The notes below the pieces were generated by a model. It did no database searches. It saw nothing but the letters and a program-made list of their open reading frames with translations, and was not told where the DNA came from. DNA of 7,169 nucleotides from a bacterium F11. Lineage in GTDB: Bacteria > Elusimicrobiota > Elusimicrobia > F11. This document shows positions 5,527 to 7,169 of the stretch, piece after piece. Location of the stretch: NCBI GenBank assembly GCA_002176905.1, contig MSYE01000210.1, forward strand, positions 1 through 7,169, given 5' to 3'. Numbering within the stretch: the first letter of the stretch is position 1; every line of letters starts with the position of its first letter. A program made the position numbers and the translations under genes.

Positions 5527-6462
5527 ATGAAGATTCGAACAAACCCCATTTTTCATATCAACAAATTTGATTACCAGTTTACCCCACAAGGTGTTTCCCG
5601 TGGTTATATTGCGCCGAGCACCTTACGGGAGTTGTGGTTCCACACTGGGACCCGATGCAACCTTTCTTGTTCGTTCTGTCTGGAAGGCTCAAAGCCCGGT
5701 GACAATCGAATTGAAGCCCTTACATATGATGACGCCAAAGGATACATTGACGAAGCCTTAACCATGGGGATTGAACAATTTTCTTTCACTGGAGGAGAAC
5801 CCTTTGTCGTAAAAGATTTTCTAAAAATCTTAAACACGGCGTTGAATCATCATCCTTGTTTGGTTCTCACCAATGCAACAGATCCCCTTATAAAAAAAAT
5901 GCCACAGATTAAACTCCTCCTGAAGAAACCCAATCCTTTACGGATCCGGGTGAGTTTGGATTATCCTGATCCTGAGAAACATGATGCGGGACGCGGTAAG
6001 GGAAATTTTCAAAAAGCTCTTCATACGCTTGGGGAATTGCATAAAGCCGGTTTTGAAGTTTCGATTGCCAGACAGCAACAAGCCAATGAAGATATTCATG
6101 CTGTTAACAGTTCCTATTATCCTTATTTTGCTTCTGTTGGACTTCCGCTGACCATCCCGATTATTGTTTTCCCTGACTTTCTCATTCCGGGTTCGGTTAA
6201 TAAAGAAATTCCCTATGTAACCGAAAATTGTATGACCCAGTATAAAGATGAAAAAAGCCGGGCTGAATTTATGTGTAGTTTCAGTCGTATGATCGTCAAA
6301 AAAAATGGGGTACCCCGCGTTTATGCCTGTACCTTGGTGGATGATGATTCGGATTATGATATGGGCTCATCCCTTAAACGATCAATGGAATATTCCGTCA
6401 GATTGAAACATCACCGTTGTTTTTCCTGTTTTGCTTACGGCGCATCGTGTAGCGAAAAGTGA
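5527..6462 (+). CDS. Radical SAM enzyme with cysteine-rich C-terminus
   Basis: A 311-residue radical SAM protein. GTRCNLSCSFCLEG holds the CX3CX2C motif (Cys44, Cys48, Cys51) that binds the 4Fe-4S cluster and S-adenosylmethionine, and FTGGEPF (87-93) is the SAM-binding GGEP motif. The C-terminal third has six more cysteines, ending HRCFSCFAYGASCSEK (Cys298, Cys301, Cys308). This suggests an auxiliary iron-sulfur cluster of twitch or SPASM-like type, though the spacing is not the textbook SPASM pattern. Reaction and substrate are unknown. Two starts are possible. ATG 5509 overlaps the transporter stop by one base but has no ribosome binding site. ATG 5527 has GGAG 12 bases upstream, and the extra residues MERNRN would be a translated Shine-Dalgarno, so I prefer 5527. 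The stop codon overlaps the next start by four bases, which implies translational coupling. Confidence 0.87.
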   Translation: MKIRTNPIFHINKFDYQFTPQGVSRGYIAPSTLRELWFHTGTRCNLSCSFCLEGSKPGDNRIEALTYDDAKGYIDEALTMGIEQFSFTGGEPFVVKDFLKILNTALNHHPCLVLTNATDPLIKKMPQIKLLLKKPNPLRIRVSLDYPDPEKHDAGRGKGNFQKALHTLGELHKAGFEVSIARQQQANEDIHAVNSSYYPYFASVGLPLTIPIIVFPDFLIPGSVNKEIPYVTENCMTQYKDEKSRAEFMCSFSRMIVKKNGVPRVYACTLVDDDSDYDMGSSLKRSMEYSVRLKHHRCFSCFAYGASCSEK

Positions 6463-7169
6463 TTTCCAGGCTGATATTCTCATCCCATCAAAAAGCCTTT
6501 TCTCTAATCTTTAGACCTGGGTGCACCTATACTTTTGATCCTTCCGGTCGTCCCATTGGTTTTTATATTGACAAACGGTTTTATGGCCGTGGTTTGGATG
6601 GAACCATCAAAGAAAAAAGTTGGGAGGGAGCAAAAGACGAATTTGATCGGTTTGTTGAGACCGTCTCAGATAATAGAAAAAAAGAAATTTATGGGAGTCT
6701 TTATAATGATCTGGAGAAAGCCGAAAACCATGTTCAAGATAAAAAACCATATGAGCTTTTCATCCCAGATATTTCTTCAAATGAGAATGGACATATAGCT
6801 CAGAAGATTTTGTCATTGGTGCGATCATGGACTTCAGAAAGACTTCTTGATGATGAGAAGGAATTTCATCGCCTCTATCGTCCGATCAGCATCTTGCCTC
6901 CGGATCAATATTTCACGGTTATTATTCAAATTGCAGAGGGCTGTCCTTGGAATAAGTGTGCCTTTTGTGGTTTTTATCGAGGGCGGTCCTTCCGTATTCG
7001 CCCGCTACAGGAAATAAAAGAACATATCAAAGAAGTGGCTTCTTATTTTGGAGAGGGGCTTTCTCTTCGAAGGACCGTTTTTCTTTCCGATGCCAACGCT
7101 TTTTCCATGCCGCATAAAGATCTCTTGCCCATCTTAAAAGAGGTTCAACATCATTTTCCCATCCAAACT
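6459..7169 (+). CDS. Second radical SAM protein, N-terminal part (runs off right edge)
   Basis: The frame is open from a GTG at 6459 to the window end, 237 codons. GTG overlaps the previous stop (GTGA), so translation is probably coupled. No strong Shine-Dalgarno is present. The protein has an N-terminal region of about 160 residues with the segment FRPGCTYTFDPSGRPIGFYI (18-37). It then enters a radical SAM domain at IIQIAEGCPWNKCAFCGFYR (155-174), followed by RIRPLQEI and TVFLSDANAFSMP (206-218). Its cysteines are spaced CX4CX2C (162, 167, 170) rather than CX3CX2C. From memory, GCxxNxCxFCGMY motifs of this spacing occur in a COG1032-like radical SAM group, so it is probably an authentic cluster site. 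The reaction is unknown and the C-terminal part is missing. A later start is possible, but the frame before the domain is dense in plausible protein sequence. Confidence 0.85.
   Translation, partial: MISRLIFSSHQKAFSLIFRPGCTYTFDPSGRPIGFYIDKRFYGRGLDGTIKEKSWEGAKDEFDRFVETVSDNRKKEIYGSLYNDLEKAENHVQDKKPYELFIPDISSNENGHIAQKILSLVRSWTSERLLDDEKEFHRLYRPISILPPDQYFTVIIQIAEGCPWNKCAFCGFYRGRSFRIRPLQEIKEHIKEVASYFGEGLSLRRTVFLSDANAFSMPHKDLLPILKEVQHHFPIQT

Noticed and set aside
6535..6798. Plus-strand 87-codon frame starting MILPVVPLVFILTNG
   Set aside because: It is out of frame with the GTG-initiated radical SAM gene that spans the same bases and has recognisable motifs.

Overview
The window reads as a moderate-GC, Gram-negative-type bacterial chromosome. 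It carries a cytochrome bd oxidase gene, Shine-Dalgarno sites of the AGGAG/GGAGG type and sigma70-like promoters. I cannot assign a phylum from sequence alone. The layout is a leftward (minus-strand) block from 1 to about 3665, a divergent intergenic region at 3666-3913, and a rightward operon from 3914 that runs off the right edge.

Left block, minus strand. It holds the 5' part of cydA (1-375), a DUF6713-like small membrane protein (539-928), an AT-rich four-helix membrane protein (962-1378), a DUF3800 protein (1689-2456) and a ThiO/glycine-oxidase-like flavoenzyme (2541-3665). A 114-bp transposase-less element (396-509) with imperfect terminal inverted repeats, a nested hairpin core and a perfect 9-bp target duplication sits just upstream of the cydA ribosome binding site. 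The last 32 codons of the thiO-like gene occur a second time, diverged but ungapped, at 1419-1514. The DUF3800 gene therefore lies between two copies of a thiO 3' end, which is a scar of duplication or of insertion and deletion. Within that interval a strong plus-strand promoter (1592-1620) and a canonical intrinsic terminator (1667-1690) bracket a possible small RNA of about 64 nt. It faces the 3' end of the DUF3800 gene.

Right block, plus strand. Three genes are tightly packed. The first is an AAE-family (YidE/AspT-type) membrane transporter with two cytosolic RCK_C domains (3914-5509). The second is a radical SAM enzyme with a CX3CX2C motif and a cysteine-rich C-terminus (about 5527-6462). 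The third is a radical SAM protein with a CX4CX2C motif and a 160-residue N-terminal extension, cut by the window edge (GTG at 6459, overlapping the previous stop by 4 nt). Overlap and spacing suggest one transcript, so the two enzymes may make or modify a small molecule that the transporter moves. The product is unknown. This transporter plus paired radical SAM cassette is the best candidate for an undescribed system here.
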